Below are positions 29,350 through 40,260 of a DNA stretch of 40,313 bases, piece by piece. The translations under genes were made by a program, and so were the position numbers. The DNA lies in NCBI GenBank assembly GCA_036939755.1, contig JALLAZ010000049.1, positions 1 to 40,313 of the forward strand. The letters are read 5' to 3'. The notes beneath the pieces are model-generated. The model saw only the letters and a list, made by a program, of their open reading frames with translations, did no database searches and was not told where the DNA came from. Origin of the DNA: Stephanodiscus triporus (lineage: Eukaryota > Bacillariophyta > Thalassiosirophyceae > Thalassiosirales > Thalassiosiraceae). Each line of letters starts with the position of its first letter. Positions within the stretch are counted from its first letter, which is position 1.

Positions 29350-32032
29350 CTAGGCAAGAACAGGCACACCGGTTAACGTCGGTGGCGTGTCGATCATCCC
29401 AGGAAATTCTTCGCCGAACTCCTTGCTTCGAAAATCGAACTTATCCCTACCACTCTCCTCGGCCCTACTCTCGAGAACGAGAATCAACCTGTTCGCGCTG
29501 ACGGTGCTATTCGTCAACATTCCCAGCGGTATATTGACCAACGTCTCCGTGTCGTCGCGGAAGATGCTGAACCAGCCGATCTCTTCCGCAGAGGGAGAGC
29601 CAAATGTATCCCACGTAACGTCCGAATCGCTCCATACGTAATCTTGTTGCGTAACGTGGCTCACGGTGACCGACCGCACTTCGTTCTCGGCGACGAACGT
29701 TACGAAGAATTGAAGGGTGTACTCATAGACGAAATTCGGATTCGCCGCGCTGAGGTCAAATTCCAATATTACCTTGCGCTCGTCGTGCAGCGTAAGGAAG
29801 GGATCCCTGCCATAGCGGCTGTTGGAGTATTCACCACCGCGGAGCATCGCGTCCATGGTTACTGGCAAGATTATGCTCGGGGGCGTCGCAGATGGAGACG
29901 ACGAGGGAAATTTTGTGCCATTTTCTGTGGGCGCGAAGGTGGTGGGGAAGTAGGTAGGAAATTTCTGAAAGAGAAGAGGAACGCGTGCGAATTTTGTTAG
30001 GGTCTATCCAGATGAGAAGATTGCAAAGAGGGTCTCACATACAAGATGGCAAAAGGAGCGAGACAGAGATTAAGTCCATGTGAACACTCACAGTGGGATT
30101 GCCAGTCGGCGACTTCAAGGGACTCAAAGTCGGAGTCGAGACCACCGGACTGGAAGATGGCGCATTCGTGGGACCCTCGGAGGGCACGGCAATTGTCGGA
30201 CTGCCCGTAGGTCCCGGGTCCGTGTAGTACACCACCAATTCCGGCACCAGCGTGACATTCTCGCGCGACGCGTACATAATGCCATTGGGATAATGAGAAG
30301 ATACGCGCAGGGTGATCAGTCCCGGAAGCGCGCTCTCGTTGTAATCCAGAAAAATTACGGCCTCATTCCACTCGTCCGCGGGTATCTCCTCCTCAAAGCG
30401 TCCGACAAGGTATTCGGAATCGTTCCGGAAGACGCACTCAGGTGCATTCATCCAGGATATGGCGTACTCGTCCCAATCGTTGCAATCCTTGTCGAGTAGG
30501 TCGATCTTACCCCCGAATGGACTATCCGTTATCGAGAAAAGACGCAACATGTACCCCACGATGTCGTCCGTGTTCCTGACATACTCGACGATGCTTGAGA
30601 GGTTGAACTTCAGCAGTGCAGCGCGGGGTTCCCAGCCGTCAACCATGAGACGCTTCTTATCGCCATAGGCCGTGGTGTCGTTGTATTCGAGCCAAGTGTC
30701 GGCGATGGCATACAAAGTCGTCGAGAGGAGCGTCGCCGGCACTTCGAGCACGATCGGTCTCATGGAAGGGGATGCGGTGGGAGTGAGTTCGACCGGTGCC
30801 ATCGTGGGACTGTACGTCGGCACATCGGTCGCACTCGAAGTCGGCACGTCAGTCGCACTCGAAGTCGGCACGTTGGTCAACCTCGCCTTAGGACCAACCC
30901 CATCGTCTTCTGTCTCTAAATCAACCGCGACCTCGGGTTGCTCCAGAGTCGCATCATCAGCAGGCCTCCCTCCTTCAATAATCACGGCGCTGCTAATGCC
31001 ACTGCCGCCACCCAAGTTACTGATGTTGTCGTCACCGTCGTCGGGGTTGGTGAAAAACATGAGGCCGAGTCCCGTGGCAGCCAGTCCAAGGCTGCACACC
31101 GCCAGAAGTATGGACGACGCGCAGAGGTACCTGGCCATGCGCGGCGTGGGGTTGCACAAAGTTGAGTAGATTGAGACGGAAAAAGAGGAGGAGGAGTTGG
31201 ATCGATCGAGGCGCGGCCGCGATTGTGCTCCACCGCCTTGATTGTGTCCCGCCATCGCCACGATAGAGTCGTCGTCTCCGACGACGTCGTCTCTCCTATC
31301 GAAGTCGCCCGCGCCGCGATCGGAGACGCCGCCCGCCGGACCACCGACGCCGCCGCCGCGACGCCCCGAAGAACCGGCACGACCCCGCACCTTCTTCTTC
31401 GTGTTCTTCTTCGTCTGGGCACCTCTCGCCGGTGCCGCTACCGCCGACGCCGCCGAGGGCTTCTCGTCGACGGCGAGGTCCTCGAATCCCGGGGGAGGAT
31501 TCCACGTGCTCTCCCCCGTGACGACGTTGCGATAGTACACATCGCCTCCGTCGCCGGTCTCATCCTCCCTGTAGGCGGTCCAATCCCCGACAGTTCGCAG
31601 ACCCCCGTTTGCGTCTTTGTCGTCTTTGTCCTCTTCGCGGGCGACGTCCGCGCCTTCGTGCCGCTCGACCACGGTCGCCGCGCCCGCATTGTCGTCGTCG
31701 CCGCCGTCGCGATACCGACGACGACTACGACCGACGACGCGACGGGGGGCGTCGATGCCGACGGTGTCGTCGTCCTTGCCTTCGGGCGTCGGGGACTTCG
31801 CGGGCGCGACGGCGGCGCCCGCCTCGACGTCGTTGTCGTCGTACTCGTAGCGACCGCCGTCGTACGTCGCGTCGAGGGAGTAGAGCCACGACTCAACGTC
31901 CAAAGGGATGGTCGACCCTGCGCCGGAGTAGTGGCTCTCCACGTCGGCGGGGGGTGGGGAGATATTATTATCGTTGTCGTCGTCCGAGGAGGAGGGGCGG
32001 CGGGGACGGGCGACGGGGATGATGGTCGTCAT
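29350..32032 (-). CDS. Single-pass membrane protein: WW domain inside, DNRLRE-like repeats outside
   Basis: Two exons, 32032-30092 and 29964-29350, are joined in phase 0 across a 127-base intron and give 851 residues. An acidic N-terminal region is followed by a WW domain (about 148-182, with DWTAYRED and VYYRNVVTGESTWNPPPGF). A Gly/Arg-rich linker leads to a membrane span (LCASSILLAVCSLGLAATGL). Beyond it lie Pro-Thr-Ser linkers (ATDVPTSS repeated) and a DNRLRE-like beta domain (YAIADTWLEYNDTTAYGDKK, RAALLKFNLSSI). Another PT linker and a second related domain follow (GGEYSNSRYGRDPFLTLHDE). WW domains bind proline-rich peptides. DNRLRE domains occur in microbial surface proteins. No signal peptide precedes the WW domain, so a type II orientation with the WW in the cytosol is inferred. 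Confidence 0.8.
30816..30880. repeat. 24-base coding tandem repeat (ATDVPTSS)
   Basis: GTCGGCAC followed by GTCGCACTCGAA recurs at 30816, 30840 and 30864. On the coding (minus) strand each unit gives eight residues of the Pro-Thr-Ser linker of the WW/DNRLRE protein. Confidence 0.8.
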
Positions 32033-32333
32033 TGTATTTGGTTTGTAGGAGTACGATAATAATAGAGTATTATGATGAAAAATTTTCTTGTGTTTCTAGA
32101 GAGAGGTAAGATGATAGTCTACCAAGCATCATCATGCCTGGGGGAATGAAAATCATCGTTGCGCAACATTTGAATCCAATTTGAATTATTCTCGGCGGCA
32201 AGTATCAGAGTTTGTACAGTAATAATTACTATCATCTTTGTGTAAGGAAATTGAGTAGAGTACCCTTCTTGGGCCGAGTAATCGCAAGAAAGCAACAGAT
32301 TTGATCATAACGGTCTGGAAGACAATGGATTGG

Positions 32334-32379
32334 GCGCCAAAAAGGGGGGAATATACAGGGCGGCCCCGCTTTTTGGCGC
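32334..32379. promoter_or_regulatory. Inverted pair of E2F-like sites
   Basis: GCGCCAAAAAG (32334-32344) and its exact complement CTTTTTGGCGC (32369-32379) are 24 bases apart. TTTGGCGC is the consensus bound by E2F/DP cell-cycle factors, and 11-base perfect arms could also form a hairpin. They lie about 300 bases upstream of the WW/DNRLRE start codon. Confidence 0.4.
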
Positions 32380-32486
32380 GACCACTCATTTTCTTGTGTA
32401 ATCGCCGATTTAACCCAACATACTGGTACGTATGTCGCGCCCTTTTACTAGTTTCCCTCCGATAGATGAATATGGGGCCGGACAGA

Positions 32487-32602
32487 CGAACACACAAAAG
32501 TGTGTTCGATCACACAAAAGTGTGTTCGAACACACAAAAGTGTGTTGGAACACACAAAAGTGTGTTCGAACACACAAAAGTGTGTTCAAAAGTGTGTTCG
32601 AA
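32487..32602. repeat. 20-base satellite with self-complementary units
   Basis: Five full copies and one partial copy of CGAACACACAAAAGTGTGTT. Each unit has perfect arms AACACAC and GTGTGTT around AAAA. Point changes are few (CGAT, TGG, CAA junctions). Degenerate copies follow at about 32661-32700. Confidence 0.9.
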
Positions 32603-32725
32603 TGCTCTATCGATAAAATAAAAAATACACAGTCCTCAAGCACAGCCAATCCCCCCCCTTAACACACAAAAATGTTATCGATTACACAAAAATAGTGTAA
32701 CTAATACAAGGTTGTTGGGATTAGG

Positions 32726-33314
32726 GGGGGGGCGGGCCCTCCGCCCGCCGCGTCGCATTATCGTTCGACCGCTCGTCGTCCTCTCCGTGCGGGAGGAGGA
32801 CGACGACGACGACGACGGCGGCGGCGGGGGCGGGGGTCGTCGGTCTTCTCGACAACGCCTCGGAGGCGTCGTCGTCGGCGGCGGCAGGACCGGCCGCGGA
32901 GGAGGAAGTGCGGCGCGCGTCGTCGTCGTCGGTCGTCGTCGCGATCCCGGAGGAGGCGGGCGGTGGGATGACGCGCTCTACGACGGCCGCCGCCGCCGCC
33001 GCGCCGTCATCGTCATCGTCGTCGTCGACGACGGGGGGGAGGGTCCTCTCCCGCATTACGTCCGCCGCCGACGGGAGATTTTCGTTCGTCGTTGTCAGGG
33101 CGATCGAGGAGGACGTTGACGACGACGTCGTCGTCGGGAAGACGGCGGGGGCGACGACGACCGCGAATATTGCGGCGGCCGCAGCGGCCGGGACGGCGAG
33201 GCGGGGAGGAGGAGAGGGACTCGTCGGGAAATTGTTCGGAAACAGCGATTATGATCGTATCTCGCCGACCGCGTCGTTGTCGTCGTCATCGAAGAAGAAG
33301 AAGACGAATGTGGG
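32726..33314 (+). CDS. GC-rich coding-like segment, incomplete and unrecognised
   Basis: After a stop within TTAG (32722-32724), which could also be an acceptor, one frame stays open for about 195 codons to a good donor (GTAAGTC) at 33315. The translation includes GVVGLLDNASEASSSAAAGP, AIEEDVDDDVVVGKTAG and GLVGKLFGNSDYDRISPTAS. It is rich in Ala, Ser and acidic residues. No early ATG exists (the first in frame is at 32968) and no domain is recognised. No continuing exon could be fixed downstream. The minus strand is also open over 32721-33056, so strand choice is not secure. It may be a truncated gene next to the satellite. Confidence 0.3.
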
Positions 33315-34009
33315 TAAGTCTTTTCGAATGTCCGACGGCTTTTTTTTTGCAATCCATTCATGTTTCGTTCGTCCGGATGTCATCGTCGTCGTCCGACTTT
33401 TTTGTTCCTCCCTCCCTCCCTCCTCACCAAAATCTCTCTCTCTCTTTCTCTCGCGCGCGCGTGGTCTCGGCGGCCGCCGCTCGGTGGGGGGTGGGGGATG
33501 GGGGGTGACGGGTGACGGGTGGGGGAGGGGAGACGCGATCGATCGCCGCAACGACCATGACAACAACGGGGGGGGGGTTGACAACGAATGTGAAGACCAA
33601 CGACTCTCACGTCAATCCACTCTAGCAATTTTTACGTGGACAAACTTATACGGTATTGTAGGATAGCGAGAACAATTCCATTTTGGGGTGCACTCTATGC
33701 TTTGGGCGTTCATCGACCTTTTGAACAGATTCAAACAAAATCAGTAGCAGAGATTATGGAGGACAAATTAAATATTACAATCATAATATGTACCAAGCAC
33801 CTGCACATGAAATAAGATGTATAACCATTCACCATTCAGAAACAACCGCCTACGAGATTACAATGTAATGCTTTCCGAATGCATTTCCTTCACATCTTCT
33901 CCAATGATCGTCATGTTGGAATTTTCCTACTTCCATGATGATTTAAGCCGCATCGTCCATCACTTTCTTCACTTCCTGCTCTTTCATCTCCATCGGCATT
34001 CTTCCGTCA
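33315..34009. other. Low-complexity and AT-rich interval, no gene resolved
   Basis: It starts as a possible intron with CT and CG dinucleotide runs (33435-33463) and GTGACGG repeats (33506-33520). Two frames stay open at about 33661-33815, one containing FWGALYALGVHRPFEQIQ. No splice pattern links them to the upstream coding-like segment, so no gene is claimed. Confidence 0.4.
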
Positions 34010-35498
34010 CTAAGGCATAGTTGCTACGGATGGCGTTCCAAATGAGTTCCCAAACACAACCTCCTCCAACGGATATCCCGGCGACATGTCTATACCTCCA
34101 TGGCTCAAACCCGCATCATCTGTCTCATCCTCATCTCCATCAGTATTCTTCCGTCGGTACGGCGTGCCCGCGCTCACAATCAACGGAATACTATACCGAC
34201 CCGCAGNCTCCATCAGTATTCTTCCGTCGGTACGGCGTGCCCGCGCTCACAATCAACGGAATACTATACCGACCCGCAGGTATTCCCAACGCCCTCTTTA
34301 TCCCATGCGCATCGAAACCCTCCATCGGGCACGTGGCCAACCCACGCGATGTGCATGCTAACATGTACGTCATCGCCACAAGCACAGTATTCTTTTGGGA
34401 CCAAGTTTCTGCCGATGATAATGTTGGTAATAATTGAACCTTAACTTTCATGGAGTGCATCCATCGTGCAATGCGTGCGAGTACAGAAACACCCAGTCGC
34501 ACGTAGAATGACAGTGGCGCCGATATAAATCGAGGCAGGGGATACCCGCTCGAGAAGAGCAGGATCAGCACGCGCAATTTGAGTAGTGCACGTGTCGACA
34601 GGGCCCGTCTGGTTCGGGCAGCGCCCGCAGCGTTCGCTGCCGTCGAATCGTCCATATTCTTCATGAGAAAATCCACATGTCGCGGAGTCCAGTCCCGTCC
34701 GCACTCCCCATCGGCCAAGAACACCGCCGTGCAATCCGAATCGCGTACCCTGTCGGCATTCCTCCCCAGGCAATACTGCGCCATGCTTTCCTTGTCGGAC
34801 TTCGAGTGCACGAGTACGATGCGATAGGGCTGGACGTTGAATCCCGTTGGCGCACGCGTGGAAAGGGCGAGACATTGATTTGCCGTGCGAACTAATGCGG
34901 GGTCAGATATAGAGGCTGTTGGTGCATTTTTTGTCGCCGTTGATGTTGCAATGGCGTTGTCTTTGTCACTACCTTCGACCTCATGAGGATATTCCCTATT
35001 TGCCTCTTGATGCCTATGAAAACGCGTGCAAGCAAATCGCGCGTTCACTACTGCCTCGAAAGAAGTTGCCGCCTGCGCATTGTAGCCGATGGTGTTGCTG
35101 CTGCCTGATAATGGAACGACGCCGTTGTGCCTAATATCGTCTGTTTTGTCGGCGACGATTGAATTAGTATTAACGGAGTCCTGCGATGCACCCTGTGCCA
35201 TCATTCGGTGCAGTGCTCCCCTGTTTGAGTTCTTCCAGTAGATAATGCCGTTGCCACAATTTCCAGTATCAACGCAAAATCGCAGGTTTCTCCTGTCCGC
35301 AATCTCAACTGAATTTGAAGAGGAAGAAGCTGGCGACGACCTCGATGGAGAAGTGCATGCTGGGCGATAAGAGTAGGCCGATCCGGGTGATGATGATAAT
35401 CCCAATACATCATTCCTATCAAGTCGCATAAGCATCAACAACGCGATGGTCCATGCTGAGTGGTAATGCTTCTTCGTGGGACGGAGTGTTGGTATCAT
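34010..35498 (-). CDS. Nitroreductase-family protein (frame disturbed by an assembly duplication)
   Basis: From the ATG at 35498 an open frame shows nitroreductase features: NARFACTRFHRHQEANREYP, CLALSTRAPTGFNVQPYRIV, ENTL-like WSQKNTVLVAMTYMLACTS and GLATCPMEGFDAHGIKRALG. These flavoproteins bind FMN and use NAD(P)H to reduce nitro compounds, quinones or flavins. An N-terminal stretch (SAWTIALLMLMRLDR) may be part of a targeting signal. At 34135-34279 a 72-base segment occurs twice with a single N between the copies, which breaks the frame. Counting it once restores one frame of 471 residues ending at TAG 34012-34010. The break is therefore best explained as an assembly join and not a biological mutation. 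Confidence 0.75.
34135..34279. repeat. Exact 72-base duplication flanking an N (likely contig-end overlap)
   Basis: Bases 34135-34206 and 34208-34279 are identical, with the only ambiguous base of the window (34207) between them. Two contigs that overlapped here seem to have been joined end to end. Confidence 0.9.
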
Positions 35499-35896
35499 TG
35501 CAGCAAAAGGTGTAAGTAGGTAGAGCGGACGGAGTATTGACGAGTGTGATGATGGGTCGTTCACCGCGATTTTTAGAGAGTGTAGGTAGTATCTAGTTGA
35601 TACTACATATCGTATGTATGGTACGTGGTATCGTAGAAACCATACCCGGACAGTGCGCAGTGGCCCTCGCCCGCCGGCCCCCTAAAATGCAAGAAGCAGC
35701 ACACACACACAAAAAGACCCAACGGAAAGCAGAAAACGCCTCTCTTCTCTCATACTCAGCGCAACAATGACGGCCGCTGACAACGAATGAGTAGAAGAGG
35801 CGGCGACCATTCCAACTTCCTTATATCCGCCTAAGAACCATCAATATCAACCACCAAACACCAGGATCTCGGCAGGGGAAGACAAAAAAAAGGGCC
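35499..35896. promoter_or_regulatory. Shared upstream region of nitroreductase and Qc-SNARE genes
   Basis: The 398 bases between divergent starts hold no gene. They contain a GTATC-rich near-palindromic stretch (35588-35640) and a CA run near 35700. Both promoters are expected here, but no specific site was recognised. Confidence 0.45.
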
Positions 35897-37087
35897 ATGT
35901 CCGCATTCCACAGCGACTACACCATCGCCTCGACCGACGATCGCATGGCCATGGACGACATCTCCCTGTCGTCCCCGTCGCCGCGAACGAACGACGACGG
36001 CCGCAACAACATTCACAACCTCCTCTCGTCGTCGGGCGCTTCGGTCGCGTCGAAGTTCAGCAGGATCGGCGGCCGCGGCAAGTCCATGAAAAATTCGGAC
36101 CTGGGCGAACCCCTTACCCCGGGGGACGAAGCGGACGACGACCGCTGGGGGGTCGAGTCCTCGGGCGACGGCGGTCCCTCGGCGTCGTCGGCGTCGGCGG
36201 CGGGTGCGGGCATGACGGCCGCGACGAGAAATGGCGCGAGTTCGCCGAGGGGGTCGCCGACGACCGGCTCGACGAGGAGCTACATCTCCGAGGACGATCC
36301 GTTCTACATGTTCCGATCGGACCTCGTGCTGAAGCTGGCGGCGGTCGACGCCGCGTTGAACGATTACACGACCGTCGTACGCACGACCGACACGGCCGCG
36401 AACGCCCATCGGGTGCGCGAGTCGAAGAAGCAGCTGAAGCGGCAGATCAAGCTCGCGGAATCGACGCTGAGCGATCTGGAGACGACCGTTCGCGTCGTGG
36501 AGAAGAGGAGGGAGAAATTCCCTCACATTAACGACGTCGAGATTTCCGACAGGCGTCGATTCGTCGACGATTCGAAGGACGGCATCGCGGCTTGCAAGAT
36601 GTCGATGCAGTCCGAGGAGGTCAGGAGGAAGTTCGTTACGGACGAGCGGGCGATGATGGAACGAAGGAGGGGCGGGGGGGGAGGATCGGCGCCATCCGAC
36701 GGCGGCGGCGGGACCGCCGCCAACAACGGCGCGCACGGCCGAGCGACGGGACGTGAGTACGACGACTACGACGCGGAGTCGGGGATCGATCACGAGCGAT
36801 CGGAGACCCTGCTAATGATGCGACGGCAGGACGAGACCCTCGACGACCTCGACGTGGCCGTCACTCGAGTGTCGTACATGGCCGATACGATACACGAGGA
36901 GCTCGAGACGCAGAACGTCATGCTTAAGAATTTGGAGGACGATCTGGCGGACGCGGAGGAGCAGCTCGGCGTGGTAATGGGAAAGCTCGCGAAGTTGTTG
37001 AAGACGAAGAGCAAATGCCAGCTGGGGTTGATACTGATCCTGAGCTTGGTCGTGTTGGTTCTGTTCTTCTTGGTGCTGTATACATGA
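35897..37087 (+). CDS. Qc-SNARE, syntaxin-6/SYP6/Tlg1-like
   Basis: A single exon of 396 residues. After a Ser/Asp-rich N-terminus, the syntaxin-6 N-terminal helical domain runs over about 133-240 (DDPFYMFRSDLVLKLAAVDA, KKQLKRQIKLAESTLSDLET). A Gly-rich linker precedes the SNARE motif (about 308-370, with MRRQDETLDDLDVAVTRVSY). The zero-layer Gln lies in HEELETQNVML. A C-terminal membrane anchor ends the protein (GLILILSLVVLVLFFLVLYT). Syntaxin-6-type SNAREs act in fusion of vesicles between the trans-Golgi network and endosomes. The N-terminal linker is longer than in animal or plant relatives. Codon use is strongly GC-rich. Confidence 0.92.
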   Translation: MSAFHSDYTIASTDDRMAMDDISLSSPSPRTNDDGRNNIHNLLSSSGASVASKFSRIGGRGKSMKNSDLGEPLTPGDEADDDRWGVESSGDGGPSASSASAAGAGMTAATRNGASSPRGSPTTGSTRSYISEDDPFYMFRSDLVLKLAAVDAALNDYTTVVRTTDTAANAHRVRESKKQLKRQIKLAESTLSDLETTVRVVEKRREKFPHINDVEISDRRRFVDDSKDGIAACKMSMQSEEVRRKFVTDERAMMERRRGGGGGSAPSDGGGGTAANNGAHGRATGREYDDYDAESGIDHERSETLLMMRRQDETLDDLDVAVTRVSYMADTIHEELETQNVMLKNLEDDLADAEEQLGVVMGKLAKLLKTKSKCQLGLILILSLVVLVLFFLVLYT

Positions 37088-37561
37088 AGCGGTGGGTGGG
37101 CTGTCGAGGATGCCGGGTCGTGGCTGGGTGTCGATTTTAATGCCTGTTTTTCGACGGTGGCGGCACGCTTTAAGAAGACCTTGTTGAGTGCGCACGATAA
37201 CCGTTAAGGATCTAGAAGTTGTCATTACTATCATCTGTTCAAATTATATGATGGGAGGGAATTCGACCAATCCATGCCATGCCATAATATTTCATCTTGG
37301 GCATATAACTTAAATGAAATATTCGTATGTTCGACAAGAGTTATTCAAATCTGTATCCATAATCTTTGTTGCCTCAAACCCCACCCTCGCGGGCATGCCC
37401 TACATTTTTGAAGCCAGTGTGGAGTGCAGCATTTCTTCACCACCTTGCCATTCTCGACATGATGGGGGTTGACGCTTGGTCGTCGCCACCTCCTGTACCA
37501 TTCACTCAGAAGGGTGGTTCCATATTGTGCGCCGATCCAACACATCATTCCTAATTCGCAA
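37088..37561. other. Intergenic between convergent genes
   Basis: No gene seen. Open frames on both strands at about 37345-37554 lack recognisable motifs. The interval should contain the 3' ends of the Qc-SNARE and PDZ-protein transcripts. Confidence 0.5.
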
Positions 37562-39609
37562 TCAGACAGCCGCTGCTGTTGACAAAATATTATTCATTGC
37601 TGAACCCCTAGCTAGTACCAAAGTCCTCGCGGGGTTCTGGCTCCGACTGCTCAGAAATGAGGACACCTTATGTGATGTCATTCCTCGACAGTCTACCTCA
37701 TCCACAGATATCAAAAAATCCCCCACCCATACCATTCCACGCAACACGCTTGATTCCTTGATTGCGTAGACAACTGGTAAGTCCCCATGGGGATTATTAA
37801 GCACAATTCCTAACTTTCCTGCCGGCGCTACGACTGTAACGAGGTCGAGGGTATTTTCTCCGTCACCTAGAGGATTTTGGTAAATGTCTTCCAGTGTGGC
37901 ATCTTCGCCAAATAGCATGCCCTTGCTCCCAGTGACGGTCGTGTCGCCCATCCGACTCGCATTCCCATTAGGGGACGGGCCAACTCCATAGATGTGTAAC
38001 TGAGATTTTAAGCTGATTAAAAGGAGAAGATCATGAGCAGAAAAAATGTGAGTGAAGATCGTAATGAAAAAAATTACATTTGATTTCATGAAAACTCACC
38101 TCTCTCCTCCCACAGTCATGTCGGTATTCATTGCTGGATTGACTACTTCGCCCATGTAAGGATCTCCCAATGTACTAATATCATCGACATCAGTTTGTTG
38201 AATAGTACCAAAGTAACTTTCCCCTTGTTGAATCGAGAGGTGACTTCCACCTTTTTGATTTTCGGTCGAATTTTTGGTGAGACTTTTGGTCGTCTTGGTT
38301 TCTATTTCCAACCCGGTTCTGTCGGGCTCGCTTTTTTCTCCGAAAGACCGTGTTGCGTCATGCCGCCGTTTACCCCTCCTCGCAAAGTATAACCCAAGAA
38401 CCAATGTAATCGCAATCCCACAAGCCCCCCCCGCCGCTCCTGCTATTATGAAGTACATATTATTATTAGGGCTCTTACCGCTGTCGCCACTCTCTTCTAA
38501 ATAAGCCGCAACAGGCTCGCCACAATCACTGTCACAGCCCAATTCACAGCATCCAGGGTAGTAACCTTCTTCAGTGGGTGCGATTGAAGGAAGCTCAGCT
38601 GGGCGATCATTCACGTTCGTAGGGCTATGATTGGTCTCATCAAAAGTAGGCGGCGAAGGTGTAGAATCAGATGGTGTCGGGGGCGCGGAGCAATCATCTG
38701 GACATGAATCATAGTCTTCGGTGGTGGGTTCACATTCACCGTCTCCACATGCAGGCAATTCCAAATCATAGAATGGTGGGGGGGTGGGATCCTCCCCCTC
38801 GGTCGGCTCCGGGGAAGTTGGGATCTTGGTGTAATATGCGACGCCATAAAGAAAAATAAACAATTATCAGTTGATGACAAAGCCATTTTGATGTTGTACA
38901 CCAAATAACAAAGAAACAAAAAAGACGCTCCGATGAGAAATCAGACAAGCAATTCGCCAAACACAAAACTTACATCTACAACTGGGACGCTAGGAGCTGG
39001 CGTTTTTAAATCAGGCATTGTTGGCTCAGGCGCCGCTGGCTCAGGCGCCGTTGGCTCAGGCGCCGTTGGCTCTGGCGCCGTTGGCTCAGGCGTTGCTGGC
39101 TCAGGCGCCGTTGGCTCGGGCGTTGCTGGCTCCGTTGGTTCTGGTCCAGGAGGCGTTCCCGCGTCGGGGGGCGACGCCTGACTATACTCTCCGTCATAGT
39201 CGGGAAAGTCACACTGCTTATTTTCTACATCGTACGTCAACTCATAGAGCTCCTCAAATTCACTTCCTTCGCAGCCGGCCCCCTCCCCGAAGGCTATCCT
39301 GCATCCGACGATGAATGTCCCCGCATAGCCGTGCGTAAAGGTACGTGTAACCGCATGGTCGTCACCTCTGCTGTAGGTGCCGGTGATTTCTTCTTCATCT
39401 AGTGCCCAAAGAAACGTGACAGTGGCCTCGTACTCGGAATCAGATCCAGAGGTATCATCGTCTACTGAAAAAGTAACCGTGTCCGTCGACGAAAATCCAT
39501 TGTTAAAGCATTTAAGGCCACAGTGGTAACTACATTTGGAGGCGACGATGGTGGCTTTCAGACAAAGGAAGAGGATGGCGGTGGCGTTGAATGGGTGCAG
39601 CATATTCAT
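37562..39609 (-). CDS. Single-pass surface protein with Pro-Glu-Thr stalk and cytosolic PDZ domain
   Basis: Three exons, 39609-38974, 38824-38100 and 38012-37562, in phases 0 and 2, give 603 residues. A signal peptide (MLHPFNATAILFLCLKATIV) leads to an ectodomain with KCSYHCGLKCFNN and a beta-rich, PKD-like part (TVTFLWALDEEEITGTYSRG). A repeated PEPTAPEPAT stalk and a Cys motif, CGDGECEPTTEDYDSCPDDC, follow. One membrane span (FIIAGAAGGACGIAITLVLG) precedes a basic cytosolic stretch. The C-terminal PDZ domain shows GKLGIVLNNPHGDLPVVYAI and GMVWVGDFLISVDEVDCRGM. PDZ domains bind C-terminal peptides and scaffold signalling. A role in adhesion or sensing is an inference. The splice into exon two relies on one acceptor (ACCAAG) and is the least certain joint. 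Confidence 0.8.
39023..39135. repeat. 15-base coding tandem repeat (PEPTA stalk)
   Basis: About seven units of GGCTCAGGCGCCGTT with small changes encode the Pro-Glu-Pro-Thr-Ala stalk of the PDZ protein on the minus strand. Confidence 0.9.
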
Positions 39610-40260
39610 TGTTTTATTCCCACTCGCCAGAGACGTCAAATGAAACTGATGATTCCTCTAGGCTCTCGTTTTGTGATCGCGCCAGAGAGGGACAATTCAG
39701 TTGCAGACACACCGACACCCTCTGCCGACAGCACTCGCAATGAAGAATTGTTGATCACCAAGTTCGAATATGCGCTCGCATGAAAAGCACCTGGGTGTTT
39801 TCGCGACGTGGTTGCTGGGGAGTCCTTTCTTCCGCGGAGTCAGGGAGGTCGGAGGTCGGAGTTGGTCGGATCATCACCTTTAACAAACTGTGTTTGTGTG
39901 ATTCGTGCCTCGTGCGCTAAAAAAAAATCGCATTGGCGGGGAGGAGGAAAGGAGAGGGAAATTTGGCGAGTCAACAAAATGTCGCCGGTATTTTCACCAA
40001 AAAATCGACAAAAAGCCAGAAAAAATGTTAGGTATATGTTTTCCCTGTTGATTCTATCAACATTTCACCAAAAAATCTCTCGATTTAATATTGAGAAGGG
40101 TAAGATAAATAATGCGCAGTAAAGTTAATGACAGTGGGTGGCAGCCATAATTTGATTTTCGGGGTTTTTGGTTTTTGGGCCATCTTTAGCGAAATTTAGC
40201 CTAAAAAGGTCTAAATTTAGCGATTCCAAATCCGAAACAGAGCCTCTTTTTTGCTTCAGA
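39610..40260. other. Upstream region of the PDZ-protein gene, no gene seen
   Basis: No convincing coding sequence. The first few hundred bases should hold the promoter. From 39960 the sequence is AT-rich, with repeated TTTCACCAAAAAATC (40001 and 40061 areas) and TTTAGC motifs leading into the terminal palindrome. Confidence 0.45.

Noticed and set aside
32487..32602. CRISPR-like array
   Set aside because: Units are contiguous 20-base tandem copies with no unique spacers, and the window is eukaryotic.
35831..36793. Long minus-strand open frame opposite the Qc-SNARE
   Set aside because: Arg-rich shadow created by GC-rich codons of the SNARE gene, which has clear domains.
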